DNA from: Spongilla lacustris
Taxonomy: Eukaryota; Porifera; Demospongiae; Spongillida; Spongillidae
Assembly (NCBI GenBank): GCA_949361645.1
Contig: OX442417.1
Location: forward strand, 1,004,164 to 1,068,163
Length of the DNA stretch: 64,000 nt
Reading direction: 5' to 3'
In this document: piece after piece, positions 11,291 to 25,034 of the stretch
How positions within the stretch are numbered: position 1 is the stretch's first letter
How the letters are laid out: each line of letters begins with the position of its first letter
Translations under genes and position numbers: made by a program
Notes under the pieces: model-generated
What the model saw: the letters and a program-made list of their open reading frames with translations, nothing else
What the model was told of the DNA's origin: nothing
Databases searched by the model: none

Positions 11291-14200
11291 CCGCTAAATC
11301 ACCACCGGCCCCGCCCCCCACATATGGGCCATTGCAAGTCCAGACAGCAGCCCTGCAAAACCAACAGATGCAATGCAGAGCCACCAACCCGCACTACCTA
11401 TGGAACCACCCGCCCATATCAGACCCTACACAGGAGCTACCAACTAACCAATGGGGTCAGCCTCCACAGTACAAGTAGAGATACTTATACTAACCCTCTC
11501 CCTGCAAATGGAGTTGGCAGCCCTCACAATTTCAGGGCAGCCATGAACTACATGTACATGTACCAAGGGAAGTCACACATGCCCCCTCCCAACACTACCA
11601 GTGGAACTACATGTATTAGCCCTCACTGCAAATGGCCTTACATGTACATGTAAGCAGAACCCCATTGGTCCAGCCCCCTCCCCTCCCCACCCCCACTATT
11701 GATTATTCTCTGCAAGTTCAAGGGACCATTGGCGCCATCCCCACACAGCAAAACCACCAGTCCCCATCACTACAGCCTTGCAAACTTTCAAAATAATACC
11801 TCCCCACCAGCTCTCTTACGGATGTGGTTACCAGACCCTGCACTGCCAGTAGGGGAGCCCTCACATGCAGGGGTCAATAGATGCCAGTGGAGATGCCGCC
11901 CTCACTCTATAAGTAGTCCCCATAAAGTACTGTACATACACCCGCCCCTCTCCAAACAGTGAAACCATAAGCCTACACTGCAAGTGCTCCACACACTGAG
12001 ACCAGCCATCTGGACCAATGGGGTCAGCTCCCTCACTGCAAGTGGACAGTATCATTAATGCTAGTGAACTTAATAGCCACACGATACAAGTGAACTAACA
12101 TTTAATACCTCCCGCACACTGCAAGTACTGGAGCCACCATCTCTCTTACAGATGGGGTTACCAGACCCTGCACTGCCAGCAGGGGTGCCCACACAAGCTG
12201 GGGTCAATACAATGTACATGTAGGTATGATGCCAATGGAGATGCCAGCCATCACACTACAAGCGATTAAGCAGTCCCCAAATTTCAGGGGAAGCCATGAA
12301 CTACATATGCACTGAACGTACACCCGCCCTTTCACTGCAAGTGCCCCACAAACTGGGACCAGCCCCCCACGGCCCTCCTGCCCACTACTAGTCCTTCACT
12401 GCAAGTAGAGTCAACGGCTCAGGGACAAATGGGGTCAGCTCCCTCACTGCAAACAGACGGTAACATTGTAACTATTAATGCAAGTGAACTTAAAAGCCCA
12501 CACTGCATTCCAGTTAGCACCATTGGAGCCATATTCCAGATGGAGTTATCAGACTGCCAGCAGGAAAGCCACCAGCTGCTAAACTCCCCGGGGTCATTGG
12601 GGGGTCCCACAATAATGCATACTGGTGGATGGAGTCACACTGCAAGTGGAAATGGCACCCCGCACAATTTTAGGGAGCCACGAACTGGAGCCACACATGC
12701 CCCCACTATCTATGGAACCATTTCACCCTCACTTAGCAGCCCCCACACACTACAAGTACAGTCCATACCAGTGACCATTCACTGCAAGTTCAAGGGGCCA
12801 ATGGTCACACATCAAAACCACCATCCCCCATTGATCACTGCAAGTGAACTCAACAGCCGCACGATGCAAGTGAATTTCCATTAAATGTAAATGCCTCCAC
12901 ACTCCACACTGCAAGTAGTGGAGCCACCAGCTCTGTTACAGATGGGGTTACCAGACCCTGCATTCGATCAATGCCAGCAGGGGTGCCCACACAAGCTGGG
13001 GTCAGTAGGTATATGATGCCAGTGGAGATGCCAACCCTCACACTACAACCCATGAACTACATGTACTGTACGTACACCTGCCCATCTCAAAACACTACCA
13101 ATGGAACCATTAGGCCTCCTGCCCTGCACTACCTGCATGTCCTTCACTGCACGTTGAGTCAACATACGGCCCAGGGACCAATGGCGTCAGCTCCCTCACT
13201 GCAAGCGGACAGTATCATTGGAATCATTAATGCAAGTGAACTTAATGGCCCCACACTGCAGGTCCGGTTAGCACCAGCGGTTCTTGGTCTGTCAGCAAAG
13301 GAGCCACCAGCTGCTAAACACCCCAGGGTCATTGGGGCCCCCAGAATAATCATGCTGGTGGAAACTCACAACAGTGGAATTGGAATTGGTAACCCCCACA
13401 ATATTAGGGGAACCATGAACTGGAGCCCCCCGCTATCCATGGAACCATTAGCCCTCACTTAGCAGGAGTACCTCCCACTACATGTACCTATCCTTCACTG
13501 CATGTTTCATCAGTCAAGATACTACAAGTGCACCATACCCGTGAACATTTACCGCAGGTTCAAGGGGCCAATGGGACCACTGGAGCCATTCTCACACATT
13601 AGAACCACCATCCCCCATAACTGCAAGTGAACTTAACAGCCGCACAAGACAAGTGAACTTACATTTAATGCCTACACACTGCTAATAGTAGAGCCACCAG
13701 CTCTCTCACAGATGGGGTTACCAGACCTGCACTGCCCACATAAGCTGGGGTCAATATGTATATGCCAGTGGAGATGCCAGCCATCGCACTACAAGTAGTC
13801 CCCAAATTTCAGGGAAAGCCATGAACTACATGCACTGAACATACACCCGCCCCTCTCCAAACACTACCATTTGAACCATTAGTCCTCACTGCAACTACCC
13901 TACACACTGGGACCCGCCCCCACAGCCCTCCTGCCCCTTCACTGCATGTTGAGTTATTGGCCCAGGGGTCAGCTCCCTCACTACAAGCGGACAGACGCAT
14001 TATTGCAAGTGAACTTAATAGCCCCATACAACAAGTCCAGTTAGCACCTGTCCAACGAGGGAGCCACCAGCTGCTAAAACCCTCTGCAGGGTCGTTGGGG
14101 GCCCCCCACAATAATGCATGCTGGTGGAGACTCCAGCTCTCACACGGCAATAGGAATTCGGCACCCCACACAATATTAGGGGAGCCATCAACTGGAGTCA

Positions 14201-14929
14201 CACATGCCCATGGAACCATTAGCTCTCACTTAGCAGTCCCCACATACGGGGCTAGCCCCCACGGCCCTATCTCTCACTACCTATCCTTTACTGCAAGTTG
14301 TATCCGAGATCCAGGAGTGAACGTGCAATGCCATCCCTCACTCACTAGCCCTCTCACTGCAAACACACAATACCAGTGGAACCAGACTCACCCAGCACCC
14401 ACCCCCAACAGCCCTCTTACGTATGGAGTAATCAGACTGCCAGCAGGGGAGCCACCAGCTGCCATATTACCAGTCCTCACAAAACTAGACCCCATCATGA
14501 GGAGTGGAACCACACATGCAATGGAGCCATTAGCTCTCACTGCATGGGGACTTACATGGTGTAGGCCCCAAACACTGGGGCCAGCCACAATGGCCCCCTA
14601 TCCACTTAACCCCACACAGTACAACCACCAGCTCCTCACTGCAAATGAAACCACCAGACCCACTACCTGTGAAACCATTAACTCCCTACCTGTGAAACTG
14701 GTCATTAACCCCCACACTACAAGAGAACTTACACTGTCAGGAGAACCATCAACTACTAGTGGAGCTACCAGCCCGCATTGGACAAATGGGAACACCATGC
14801 ACCACTGAAGCAGCCTCCGTTTGTAGAGTGTACATGTGTACGTTTTGAACACATTTTGTGTTGTAGATCTGAACTAAATGTTTGTGCATGTACCGAGGCA
14901 TGTACAGAGTTATTTTATCTGGGGTGGAA

Positions 14930-15480
14930 GTGAAGCCCATGCTGTTAGTGGTGAATATAGTTACCAGCCCTATCGGTACTGATTGCGGGTGGTCTGCACC
15001 CGTGGTTGGTTTATATAGACAAGCAGAAGGCTTTTTGAAAAGAAAAAAGCCTACTGGGAACTGTGTAGTGTTGAGATACATGTACAAGTTGCAAAACTTG
15101 TAAGTGCCACTTAGAATGTCACATAAATTGCATGCGCAGTCACAGCTATAATTTGGCACGGTGAAGACATTGGAATTCATGACCACCAACTTCACTTGTG
15201 CGGTCATGAATTCTGATGTCTTCACCGTGACACACATCCAAAATGGCACTTACATGTTTTGCTAAGTGTACCTCAACAATGTAAAGCACTACATGTAGTT
15301 CCCAGCTGTAGGGGGTTTTATTCTTATTTTTTATCTTCCAAAAAGCTCTCTGCTTGTGTATATAAACCAACCACGGGTGCAGACCACCCGCAATCAGTAC
15401 CGATAGGGCTGGTAAATATATTCACCACTAACAGCATGGGCTTCACTTCCACCCCAGATAAAATAACTCTGTACATGCCT
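14930..15480. repeat. Central inverted core of element 3
   Basis: Two inverted copies of a conserved module, with GTGAATATAGTTACCAGCCC, TATCGGTACTGATTGCGG and a TATA-like GGTTTATATAGACAA on one side, and their complements at 15355-15440. Between them is a stem around 15160-15232 ending in CACGGTGAAGAC. The same module occurs at the centre of element 4 and in element 5, so it is a shared functional or structural core rather than satellite. Confidence 0.7.
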
Positions 15481-18389
15481 CTGTACATGCACAAACATTT
15501 AGTTCAGATCTACAACACAAAATGTGTTCAAAACGTATACATGTACACTCTACAAACGGAGGCTGCTTCAGTGGTGCATGGTGTTCCCATTTGTCCAATG
15601 CGGGCTGGTAGCTCCACTAGTAGTTGATGGTTCTCCTGACAGTGTAAGTCCTCTTGTAGTGTGGGGGTTAATGACTGGTCAGTTTCACAGGTAGGGAGTT
15701 AAAGGTTTCACAGGTAGTGGGTCTGGTGGTTCCATTTGCATTGAGGAGCTGGTGGTTGTACTGTGTGAGGTTAAGCGGATAGGGGGCCATTGTGGCTGGC
15801 CCCAGTGTTTGGGGCCTGCACCATGTAAGTTAGTCCACATGCAGTGAGAGCTAATGGCTCCATTGCATGTGTGGTTCCACTCCTCATGATGGGGTCTAGT
15901 TTTGTGAGGACCGGTAATGTGGCAGCTGGTGGCTCTACTAGTAGCAGTGTGTAGGCATTAAATGTAAGTTCACTTGTCTTGTGCGGCTGTTAAGTTCACT
16001 TGCAGTTATGGGGGATGGTGGTTCTAATGTGTGAGAATGGCTCCAGTGGTCCCATTGGCCCCTTGAACCTGCGGTAAATGTTCACGGGTATGGTGCACTT
16101 GTAGTGATACGGCTGGTAATCTTGGCAGATGAAACATGCAGTGAAGGATAGGTACATGTAGTGGGAGGTACTCCTGCTAAGTGAGGGCTAATGGTTCCAT
16201 GGATAGCGGGGGGCTCCAGTTCATGGTTCCCCTAATATTGTGGGGGTTACCAATTCCAATTCCACTGTTGTGAGTTTCCACCAGCATGATTATTCTGGGG
16301 GCCCCAATGACCCTGGGGTGTTTAGCAGCTGGTGGCTCCTTAGCTGACAGACCAAGAACCGCTGGTGCTAACGGGACCTGTAATGTGCGGCTATTAAGTT
16401 CACTTGCATTAATGATTCCAATGATACTGTCCACTTGCAGTAAGGGAGCTGACGCCATTGGTCCCTGGGCCGTATGTTGACTCAACGTGCAGTGAAGGAC
16501 ATGCAGGTAGTGCAGGGCAGGAGGCCTAATGGTTCCATTGGTAGTGTTTTGAGATGGGCAGGTGTACGTACAGTACATGTAGTTCATGGGTTGTAGTGTG
16601 AGGGTTAGCATCTCTACTGGCATCAAATACCTACTGACCCCAGCTTGTGTGGGCACCCCTGCTGGCATTGACCAAATGCAGGGTCTGGTAACCCCATCTG
16701 TAACAGAGCTGGTGGCTCCACTACTTGCATTGTGGAGGCATTTACATTTAATGGAAATTCACTTGCATCGTGCGGTTGTTTAGTTCACTTGCAGTGATCA
16801 ATGGAGGATGGTGGTTTTGATGTGTGACCATTGGCCCCTTGAACTTGCAGTGAATGGTCATTGGTATGGTGCACTTGTATTGAGAAGGCTGAGAAGGCTG
16901 CTGAAACTTGCAGTGAATGATAATAGGTAGTGGGAGATAGGGTGTCATATGTGGGGGCTGCTAGTGAGGGTGAATGGTTCCATAGATAGTGGGGGCATGT
17001 GTGGCTCCAGTTCGTGGCTCCCTAAAATTGTGCGGGGTGCCATTTCCACTTGCAGTGTGACTCCATCCACCAGTATGCATTATTGTGGGACCCCCCAATG
17101 ACCCCGGGGAGTTTAGCAGCTGGTGGCTTCCCTGCTGGCAGTCTGATAACTCCATCTGGAATATGGCTCCAATGGTGCTAACTGGAATGCAGTGTGGGCT
17201 TTTAAGTTCACTTGCATTAATAGTTACAATGTTACTGTCTGCTTGCAGTGAGGGAGCTGACCCCATTTGTCCCTGGGCCGTTGACTCTACCTGCAGTGAA
17301 AGACAGGTAGTGGGCAGGAGGGCCGTGGGGGCTGGTCCCAGTGTGTAGGGCACTTGCAGTGAAAGGGCGGGTGTACGTTCAGTGCATATGTAGTTCATGG
17401 CTTCCCCTGAAATTTGGGGACTGCTTAATCGCTTGTAGTGTGATGGCTGGCATCTCCATTGGCAGTGCAGGGTCTGGTAACCCCATCTGTAAGAGAGATG
17501 GTGGCTCCAGTACTTGCAGTGTGCGGGAGGTATTACATGTTAGTTCACTTGTATCGTGTGGCTATTAAGTTCACTTGCATTAATGGTCCAATGATACTGT
17601 CCACTTGCAGTGAGGGAGCTGACTCCGTTGGTCCAGGTGGCTGGTCTCAGTGTGTGGAGCACGTGCATTGAGGGCTTATGGTTCCACTGTTTGGAGAGGG
17701 GAGGGTGTACGTACAGTACTTTATGGGGACTACTTGTAGTGTGAGGGCGGCATCTCCACTGGCATCTATTGACCCCTGCTTGTGAGGGCTCCCATACTGG
17801 CAGTGCAAGGTCTGGTAACCCCATCCCTAAGAGAGCTGGTGGCTCCACTACTTGCAGTGTGGAGGTATTGTTTTGAAAGTTTGCAAGGCTGTAGTGATGG
17901 GGACTGGTGATTTTGCTGTGTGGGGATGGCTCCATTGGCCCCTTAAGCTTGAACTTGCAGAGAATAATCAATAGTGGGGGTGGGGAGGGGAGGGGGCTGG
18001 ACCAATGGGGTTCTGCTTACATGTACATGTAAGGCCATTTGCAGTGAGGGCTAATACATGTAGTTCCACTGGTAGTGTTGGGAGGGGGCATGTGTGACTT
18101 CCCTTGGTACATGTACATGTAGTTCATGGCTGCCCTGAAATTGTGAGGGCTGCCAACTCCATTTGCAGGGAGAGGGTTAGTATAAGTATCTCTACTTGTA
18201 CTGTGGAGGCTGACCCCATTGGTTAGTTGGTAGCTCCTGTGTAGGGTCTGATATGGGCGGGTGGTTCCCTAGGTAGTGCGGGTTGGTGGCTCTGCATTGC
18301 ATCTGTTGGTTTTGCAGGGCTGCTGTCTGGACTTGCAATGGCCCATATGTGGGGGGCGGGGCCGGTGGTGATTTAGCGGCTGTTTACTT

Positions 18390-18560
18390 CCTACAACCAC
18401 CATCGTCAGTGGTATGACCGCCGTCACTACCGTTCTCGATCTCCCCATCCTCATCGAAAGTATCTTGAATATCTCGTCGTAACCGTACCGGCTCGAACTC
18501 GTCCGCCGATTGAACCTCTTACGAGCTTGTCTTCAGTGGACGTCGCTATGCATATCGTTT
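18390..18560 (-). pseudogene. Relic of transposase 5' end in right arm of element 3
   Basis: Inverted counterpart of the relic at 11110-11290, with the same SADEFE-type stretch and acidic codons on the minus strand, next to CATATCGTTTATCTATACAC. Too decayed to be translated as a unit. Confidence 0.68.
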
Positions 18561-19689
18561 ATCTATACACAGAAGATAACGAATATCAACTGTAACAGGG
18601 ACGATAGATTAAATACTTACCCACTCCAGCTAGCTAGCTAGCGCAGTATATATAGGTGTGGCTATAAGTTATCCAAGTCTCAGCCCACAGGAAGTATTTG
18701 CATATTCATGATTTGGTATGGAAGCAGTTCACGCACGTACAACGGCGCGATTCGAGCGGGAAACTTGTACCAACTTTGCGCCGCTGTATCTCCGCAACGG
18801 ATGACATAAAAATTAACGAACAGAACAAATCGATAGGTATATGACCTCTCTACCTACAAACCGAATTTGAAGCGAATTGATTACTCCTACCTAAAGTTAT
18901 GGTGGGTTTGAACCCGCTGGGGTATCGAACGTTGCAATACTGGCACGGAGTATATGCAAGGCCCCAAAATGTATTTTATTATAGAGCAATGGTGTAGTAT
19001 GATGTGTTGAAAATAGAAAGTTAATATCATGTATTGTTCTGGAGTTATAGCGATTCAAACGCAAGGCATTTTTATAACTTTATATTTATATATGCGAAGT
19101 ATCATTTTCTCGGAAACTGTCCCATATATTATATGGGACAGTTTCCACGAAAATGGCCCTTCGCTTATATATATAAAATGTTATAAAAATGCTTCTCTTT
19201 TGAATCGCTATATCTTCCGAACGGTTGAAGCTATCAACTTCTTATTTTTAACACTTTATACTACACCATTTCTCTATGGTAAAATACATTTTGGGGTCTT
19301 GTACTTCCTCCGTGCCAGTATTGCAACGTCCGATACCCCTGTGGGTTCAAACCTGCCATAACTTTCTGTAGGAGTAATGAAATCGCTTCAAATTCGGTTT
19401 GTAGGTAGAGAGGTCGTATACCTATCGATTTGTTCTGTTCGTTAATTTTTATGTCATCCGTTACGGAGATACAGCGGCGCAAAGTTGCTACAAGTTTCCC
19501 GCTCGAATCGCGCCGTTGTACGTGCGTGACCCGCTTCCATGCACCAAATACATGAATATGCAACTACTTCCTGTGGGCTGACACTTGGATAACTTAGAGC
19601 CACACCTACTCTGCGATGGATACGTGAATCCATCTCCCGGTCGGACTCACATGCAGTTGTTATACTATTCGATCCCTATTTCGTTATCT

Positions 19690-19830
19690 TCTGCGTACAT
19701 AAACTTTATGGCGCCGTCAACTGAAGACAAGGTCATAAGAGTTTCAATCGGCGGACGTGAAGTTCGAGCGGTGCGAATACGACGATCGTGAGAAAGGTTA
19801 CTAGATTTATGCTAGTACAGTGACGACGGT
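19690..19830 (+). pseudogene. Relic of transposase 5' end in left terminal domain of element 4
   Basis: ATGGCGCCGTCAACTGAAGA followed by CGGCGGACGTGAAGTTCGAG and GCGAATACGACGATCG corresponds to the start of the intact gene at 30959 read inward from the other end. It carries frameshifts and an early stop. The terminal inverted repeats therefore extend into the first codons of the gene. Confidence 0.7.
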
Positions 19831-22800
19831 GGTCCCATTTACACCCTGCACTTGTGTCTGTTGTGGGATCAAATCCATGGTCCATTTACATCCTCTGTTG
19901 TGGGATCAAATCCATGATCCATTTACATCGTATCCTGGGTTGTGGGATCAAATCCATGGTCCATTTACATCCTCTGTTGTGGGATCAAATCCATGGTCCA
20001 TTTATATGTACAACCTGTACTTGGGGTCAAATCCATGGTCCCATTTACACCCTGTACTTGTGTCTGTTTAGGGTCAAATGCATGGTCCCATTTACACACT
20101 GTAGGTGTATCTATTGTGGGGTCAAATCCATGGTCCTGTACTTGTGTCTGTTGTGGGGTCAAATGCATGATCACATTTACACACTGTACTTCAGTCTGTT
20201 TAGGCTCAAATCTATGGTCCCATTTACACCCTGTACTTGTGTCAATTGTGGGGTCAAATCCATGCTCCCATTTACACCCTGTACTTGAGTATGCTGTGGG
20301 GTCAAATCCATGGTTCCTTTTACACCCTGTACTTGTGTCTGTTGTGGGGTCAAATCCATAGTCCCATTTACACCCTGTACTTGAGTCTGTTTTAGGGTCA
20401 AATCTATGGTTCCATTTACACCCTGTACTTGAGTCTGTTTAGCGTCAATTCATTGGTCCCATTTACACCCAGTACTTTTGTCTGTTGCGGAGTCAAATCC
20501 ATGGTCCCATTTAGACCCTGTACCTGTGATCAAATCCATGGTCACATTTACACCCTGTACTTGTGTCTGTTGTGGGTTCAAATCCGTGGTCCGATTTACA
20601 CCCTGTACTTGTGATCAAATCCATTGTCCGATTTACACCCTGTACTTGTGATCAAATCCATGGTCCGATTTACACCCTGTACGTGTGATCAAATCCTTGG
20701 TCCATTTACACACTGTACTTGTGTCTGTTGTGAGATCTAATCCATGGTCCCATTTAACCCTGTACTTCTGTCTGTTGTGGGGTCAAATGCATGGTCCCAT
20801 TTACACCCTTGTACTTTTGTCTGTTGTGGGGTTAAACTCATACTCCCATTTAGACCTGTACTTTTGTCTGTTGTGGGGTCAAATCCATGGTCTGATTTAC
20901 ACCCTGTACTTGTGATGAAATCCATGGTCCCATTTACACCCTGTACTTGTTGTGTCTATTGTGGGATATACATGTTGTATGTGTCTGTTGCGGAGTCAAA
21001 TCCATGGTCCCATTTACACCCTGTACCTGTGATCAAATCCATGGTCACATTTACACCCTGTACTTGTGTCTTTTGTGGGTTCAAATCTGTGGTCCGATTT
21101 ACACCCTGTACTTGTGATCAAATCCATGGTCCGATTTACACCCTGTACTTGTGATCAAATCCATGGTCCGATTTACACCCTGTACGTGTGATCAAATCCT
21201 TGGTCCCATTTACACACTGTACTTGTGTCTGTTGTGAGATCTAATCCATGCTCCCATTTAACCCTGTACTTTTGTCTGTTGTGGGGTCAAACTCATACTC
21301 CCATTTAGACCTGTACTTTTGTCTGTTGTGGGGTCAAATCCATGGTCTGATTTACACCCTGTACTTGTGATGAAATCCATGGTCCCATTTACACCCTGTA
21401 CTTGTGTCTGTTGTGGGGTCAAATCCATGGTCCCATTTACACCCTGTACTTGTTGTGTCTATTGTGGGATATACATGTTGTATGTGTCTGTTGTGGGATC
21501 AAATCCATGGTCCCATTTACACCCTGTACTTGTGTCTGTTGTGGGGTCAAATCCATGGTCCCATTAACACCCTGTACTTGAGTCTGTTTATGGTCAAATC
21601 TATGGTCCCATTTATACCTGTACTTGTGTCTGTTGTGGGGTAAATCCATGATCCCATTTACACCCTGTACTTGAGTATGCTGTGGGGTCAAATCCATGGT
21701 CTCATTTACACCCTGTACTTGTGATGAAATCCATGGTCCCATTTACACCCTTTACTTTGTCTGTTGTGGGTCAAACTCATGCTCCCATTTACACCCTGTA
21801 TTTGAGTCTGTTTTAGGGTCAAACCTATGGTCCCATTTACACCCTGTACTTGAGTCTGTTTTAGGGTCAAACCTATGGTCCCATTTACACCCTGTACTTG
21901 AGTTTATTTAGGGTCAATTCATTGGTCCCATTTACACCCTGTACTTTTGATCAAATCCATGGTCCCATTTGCACTCTGTATTTGTGTCTGTTGTGGGGTT
22001 TAATTCATTGGTCCCATTTACACCCTGTACTTGTGTCTGTTGTGGGTCAAACTCATGCTCCCATTTACACCCTGTACTTGAGTCTGTTTTAAGATCAAAT
22101 CCATGGTCCCATTTACACCCTGTACTTGTGTATGCTGTGGGGTCAAATCCATGGTTCCATTTACACCCTGTACTTAAATATGTTTTAGGGTCAAAACTAT
22201 GGTCCCATTTACACCCTTTACGTGTGTCTGTTGTGGGGTCAAATTCATGGTCCCTTTTACACCTTGTTCTTGTGTCTGTTGTGGGGTCAGAACCATGGTT
22301 CCATTTACATCCTGTACTTGTGATCAAATCCATGGTCTCATTTACACACTGTACTTGTGATCAAATTCATGGTTCGATTTACACCTTGTACTTGTGATCA
22401 AATCCATGGTCCCATTTATACCCAGTCTGTACTTATGATCAAATCCATGGTCCCATTTACTCATGCTCGCATTTACACCTGTACTTTTGTCTGTTGTGGG
22501 GTTAATCCATGGTCTGATTTACACCTTGTACTTGTGATCAAATCCATGGTCCCATCCTGTACTTGAGTACTCGTGTCTGTTGTGGGGTCAAACTCATGCT
22601 CCATTTACACCTTGTACTTTTGTCTGTTCTGGGGTCAAATCCATGGTCTGATTTACACCCTGTACGTGTAATCAAATATATGGTCCCATTTACACCCTGT
22701 ACTTGTGTCTGTTGTGGGTCAAATCCGTGGTCTGATTTACACCCCTTTTACTTGTGATCAAATCCATGGTCCCATTTACACCCTGTACTTTTGTCTGTTG

Positions 22801-22975
22801 TGGGGTCAAATCCTTGGTGCGATTTACACCCTGTACTTGTGTTCAAATCCATGATCCCATTTACACCCTGTGCTTGTGTCTGTTGTGGGGCCAAATGAAT
22901 GATCCCCGCATTTACACTCTGTATGTGTGTCTGTTGTGTGGTCAATGCATTGGTCCCATTTACACCCTGTAATGG
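19831..22975 (+). repeat. 48-bp minisatellite array in element 4
   Basis: About 65 copies of a ~48-bp unit with TCAAATCCATGGTCCCATTT, ACACCCTGTACTTGTG and TCTGTTGTGGGG. Shortened units (skipping the TCTGTTGTGGGG part) are interspersed, and a ~390-bp block at ~20700-21090 recurs at ~21180-21560, showing higher-order duplication. All long ORFs here derive from the repeat. Confidence 0.9.
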
Positions 22976-25010
22976 CCGAGGGTCGAATCAGGTCAGCTCC
23001 CTCACTTCATGCGGACAGAACCATTAATGCAAGTTAACTTAATAGCCCCACACTACATGTCCAGTTAGCACCAGTAGACTGCCAGCAAGGGAGCAACCAG
23101 GTACTAAAAAATCCTACAGGGTCATTGGGGGCTCCCACATTAATGCAGCTCTCACACTGGGCATGCCGCATTCGCCACCATGTCCCTATCTCCCACTACC
23201 TATCCTCCTCTACTGCAAGTTGTATCCGAGGCCCAGGCCATTCCTTACTCTATAGCACTCTCAGTCTCCACACAACCAGCCCTCCCACCCACCCACCCAC
23301 CCACCCACCCATAAACACCCCTCTTACATATGGTGTAATCAGACTGCCAACAGGCCGGAGTGCTGCCAGCTGCCACATTACCAGGATTGAATGGGGTCAT
23401 CACAAAAGTAGACCCCAGCATGTGGAGTGGAACATTGAACTGGAGCCGGCCCCAAACACTGGGGCCAGCCACAATGGACCCCCTATCCTAGCCTCACACA
23501 GTACTAACACCAGCTCCTCACTGCAAATGCAAATGAAGCCACTACCTGTGAAACCATTAACCCCCACACTACAAGAGGACTTAATGGTAGGGGAACCATC
23601 AACTACAAGTGGAGCTACCAGCTTGCAATGGACAAATGGAACCACCATGGACTGAAGCAGCCTCCATTTGTAGAGTGTACATACATGCCTACGTTTGTCT
23701 TTTCTCACATTTTGTGTTGTAGATCTGAACTACTGTAGACATGTACTTGTACATGTACAGAGTAAATTTTATCTGGTGTGGATGCATTTAGTGGTGAAAT
23801 AGTTACCTGCCCTATCGGTACTGATTGCGGTGGGTCTGCACCCGTGGGTGGTTTATATAGACAACAGAGGGCGTTTTGCCCTACTGGGAACTACTGTACT
23901 GTACGAGTACGTAAGTGCCGTTTTGAATGTCACATAAATTGCATGCACAGTCACAGCTACAATGTACAATGTGGCACGATGAAGACATCAGAATTCACTA
24001 CCACACAAGTGGAGTTAGCCATCAACTACGTACTTGCGTATACCTATAGCTAGCCCTAGGCTGTTGTATATCTGCTAAAATGTATGTGCTAGTGTATATA
24101 GTGGCCGTGGGGCACAGGTGAAACTGGGTTACACTGGTAATGTCTAGATCTGTTGACATCTCTGACAGTGTAGGGTCTGCTAACTTCACTTGTGTGGTCA
24201 TGAATTCTGATGTCTTCATCGTGCCACATTGTAGCTGTGACTGTGCGTGCAATTTATGTGACATTCAAAACGGCACTTAGATCTACGTGTTTTGCTACTT
24301 GCGTACAGTAGTTCCCAGTAGGGCAAAACGCCCTCTGTTGTCTATATAAACCAACCACGGGTGCAGACCCACCGCAATCAGTACCGATAGGGCAGGTAAC
24401 CATATTCACCACTAACAGCATCCACACTGATAAAATTTTACTCTGTACAAGTACATGTCTACAGTAGTTCAGATCTACAACACAAAATGTGTGAAGAGAC
24501 AAACGTAGGCACGTATGTACACTCTACAAATGGAGGCTGCTTCAGTGGTGGTATTCCATTTGTCCAATGCGAGCTGGTAGCTCCACTTGTAGTTGATGGT
24601 TCCCCTACCATTAAGTCCTCTTGTAGTGTGGGGGTTAATGTTTTCACAGGTAGTGGCTTCATATGCATTTGCAGTGAGGAGCTGGTGTTAGTACTGTGTG
24701 GGGCTAGGATACGGGGCCAATGTGGCTGGCCCCAGTGTTTGGGGCCGGCTCCAGTTCAATGTTCCACTCCACATGCTGGGGTCTACTTTTGTGATGACCC
24801 CATTCAATCCTGGTAATGTGGCAGCTGGCAGCTCTCCGGCCTGTTGGCAGTCTGATTACACCATATGTACGAGGGGTGTTTAGGGGTGGGTGGGTGGGAG
24901 GGCTGGTTGTGTGGAGACTGAGAGTGCTATTGAGTAGGGGATGGCCTGGGCCTCAGATACAACTTGCAGTAAAGAATACAAATTGCAGTAAAGGAGGATA
25001 GGTAGTGGGA
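22976..25010. repeat. Central inverted repeat of element 4
   Basis: Arms 22976-24020 and 24160-25010 are inverted copies enclosing a ~140-bp unpaired middle. They contain the ACTGCAAGTG-rich arm sequence and the conserved core module (GCCCTATCGGTACTGATTGC at 23809-23828, complement at 24369-24395) also found in elements 3 and 5. ORFs inside are not conserved proteins. Confidence 0.8.
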
Positions 25011-25034
25011 AATAGGGCCATGGGGGCTTAACGA

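Larger units (their letters stand above)
10551..19124. mobile_element. Foldback element 3 (8.57 kb, non-autonomous)
   Basis: Ends are TGGGACAGTTTCCGAGAAAA plus ATGATACTTCGC, and the complement at 19080-19124. Arms (10551-15190 and 15200-19124) pair along most of their length, for example 11216-11400 with 18269-18454 and 12971-13462 with 16177-16668. Arm interiors are degenerate repeats rich in ACTGCAAGTG (left) and its complement (right). The turning point is near 15195, in a perfect stem around GAATTCATGACC. Both arms keep a relic of the transposase start. Long ORFs here are repeat by-products. Confidence 0.85.

Noticed and set aside
11216..18454. Proline/serine/threonine-rich ORFs of 100-280 codons
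   Set aside because: They arise from ACTGCAAGTG-type repeats, mirror each other in the two arms and lack domains or consistent starts.
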